From the NCBI GenBank assembly GCA_021823875.1, contig JAKAMD010000234.1:1-5765 (forward strand): 5,765 nucleotides of DNA, read 5' to 3'. Source of the stretch: Pseudomonadota bacterium (GTDB taxonomy: Bacteria; Pseudomonadota; Alphaproteobacteria; Rhizobiales; Xanthobacteraceae). The translations under genes were made by a program, and so were the position numbers. The notes beneath the pieces were generated by a model. It made no database searches and was not told the DNA's origin. It saw only the letters and a list, made by a program, of their open reading frames with translations. Below are positions 5,504-5,765 of the stretch, in pieces (positions within the stretch are counted from its first letter, which is position 1; every line of letters starts with the position of its first letter).

Positions 5504-5523
5504 TCTCGCTTTGCAAAGCGAGA
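5504..5523. repeat. Perfect 20-bp palindrome between the tRNA genes
   Basis: TCTCGCTTTGCAAAGCGAGA reads identically on both strands with no spacer. As RNA it gives an 8-bp stem with a TGCA loop. It lies 90 bp after tRNA-Cys and 39 bp before tRNA-Asn and overlaps the candidate tRNA-Asn -35. It could be an operator, an RNA 3'-end structure of the tRNA-Cys transcript, or a mobile-element remnant. Only the symmetry is certain. Confidence 0.85.
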
Positions 5524-5538
5524 CAGCTTTGTTATAGG
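5511..5538 (+). promoter_or_regulatory. Candidate tRNA-Asn promoter
   Basis: TTGCAA (5511-5516) and TATAGG (5533-5538) are separated by 16 bp. Initiation near 5545 would leave a leader of about 18 nt before the tRNA, a sensible arrangement for a tRNA gene. The -35 box is the centre of the 20-bp palindrome, so any protein bound there would compete with RNA polymerase. Confidence 0.4.
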
Positions 5539-5562
5539 CCCGGTGCCGTAGCGCCGGCATGT

Positions 5563-5637
5563 TCCCCGGTAGCTCAGTGGTAGAGCAACCGGCTGTTAAC
5601 CGGTTGGTCGCTGGTTCGAATCCGGCCCGGGGAGCCA
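5563..5637 (+). tRNA. tRNA-Asn(GTT)
   Basis: The acceptor stem TCCCCGG (5563-5569) pairs with CCGGGGA (5627-5633). The D stem is GCTC/GAGC. The anticodon stem ACCGG/CCGGT encloses CTGTTAA, with anticodon GTT at 5595-5597. The T arm is GCTGG-TTCGAAT-CCGGC, with one G·T pair. The discriminator base is G (5634) and CCA is encoded at 5635-5637. tRNA-Asn genes are known insertion targets for tyrosine recombinases. Confidence 0.98.
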
Positions 5638-5640
5638 TTA

Positions 5641-5664
5641 GCCTGTTCTCTTTTGTTCACAGGC
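5641..5664 (+). terminator. Inverted repeat after tRNA-Asn
   Basis: GCCTGT (5641-5646) and ACAGGC (5659-5664) form a 6-bp stem around a T-rich 12-nt loop (TCTCTTTTGTTC), three bases after the tRNA CCA. It is placed where a tRNA terminator would be, but no T-run follows the stem. It also overlaps the first phased-repeat block. Confidence 0.35.
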
Positions 5665-5752
5665 GTCCATTGCAATCCAAAAGCGCTTGATATTTCTTAG
5701 TGTTAGCTGGCCGCTTTGTCCGGGATGGTCCACCGCCGTCCAGGGGCAGCCA
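5645..5752 (+). repeat. Two blocks of TCCA-like pentamers at 10-bp steps; possible integrase arm sites
   Basis: Block 1 has GTTCT at 5645, GTTCA at 5655, GTCCA at 5665 and ATCCA at 5675. Block 2 has GTCCG at 5718, GTCCA at 5728, GTCCA at 5738 and AGCCA at 5748. Every step within a block is exactly 10 bp, about one helical turn, and 53 bp (about five turns) separates the third member of block 1 from the first of block 2. No ribosomal or coding explanation is seen. Same-face protein binding is the simplest reading. Its place directly after a tRNA 3' end suggests the attachment region of an integrative element, with the window ending in TTTTGTTGG. The outer members of each block are weak matches. 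Confidence 0.5.
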
Positions 5753-5765
5753 GAGATTTTGTTGG

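Noticed and set aside
5425..5551. Inverted 9-mers CTACGGCAC (5425-5433) and GTGCCGTAG (5543-5551) in the inter-tRNA spacer, plus TGCCCC/GGGGCA (5420-5467) and CACTG/CAGTG (5472-5487)
   Set aside because: Long separations or short stems make chance matches likely in GC-rich DNA; no consistent structure emerges.
5206..5638. Open frames across the two tRNA genes on both strands
   Set aside because: They translate through complete tRNA cloverleaves and are artefacts.
1..5765. CRISPR array, insertion sequence, riboswitch or T-box leader
   Set aside because: There are no spaced identical repeats, no transposase frames or terminal inverted repeats, and no recognisable aptamer or T-box sequence upstream of valS.

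Overview
The window is GC-rich chromosomal DNA from an alphaproteobacterium, most likely a member of the Rhizobiales/Hyphomicrobiales. This rests on the protein families, on the neighbourhood pcm – tolC – popZ (DUF2497) – valS, which I recall as a conserved order in that group, and on an alphaproteobacterial-looking tRNA-Cys. The genus cannot be fixed from the sequence alone.

Layout. Positions 1-661 (minus) hold the N-terminal 220 residues of valyl-tRNA synthetase, which runs off the left edge. Positions 720-1925 (plus) encode a 12-TM-type MFS transporter, divergent from valS across a 58-bp gap. Positions 1926-2034 form a short convergent gap packed with small hairpins. Positions 2035-2748 (minus) encode the polar organizing protein PopZ. 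A 210-bp gap with a candidate promoter and a 16-bp tandem repeat separates it from tolC (2959-4368, minus). Then come a 169-bp leader region and a protein-isoaspartate methyltransferase-like gene (4538-5188, minus). Positions 5189-5765 hold no protein gene that I can support. They contain tRNA-Cys(GCA) at 5340-5413, tRNA-Asn(GTT) at 5563-5637, their leaders, a perfect 20-bp palindrome, and a terminal tract with two arrays of TCCA-like pentamers at exact 10-bp steps.

How it works together. pcm, tolC, popZ and valS lie on one strand in the expected order. The gaps of 169 and 210 bp argue for separate promoters rather than one tight operon. The products serve different processes: outer-membrane export (TolC), cell-pole organisation (PopZ), tRNA charging (ValRS), and a methyltransferase whose substrate motif has diverged. 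The MFS gene points the other way and looks like an insertion into this neighbourhood. The two tRNA genes end the housekeeping block, and the tract after tRNA-Asn has features expected of an integrase attachment region.

I did not find a complete new system. The best leads are the phased repeats after tRNA-Asn (a possible island boundary), the degenerate active-site motif of the Pcm-like protein, the tandem 16-bp repeat upstream of popZ, and the palindrome between the tRNA genes.
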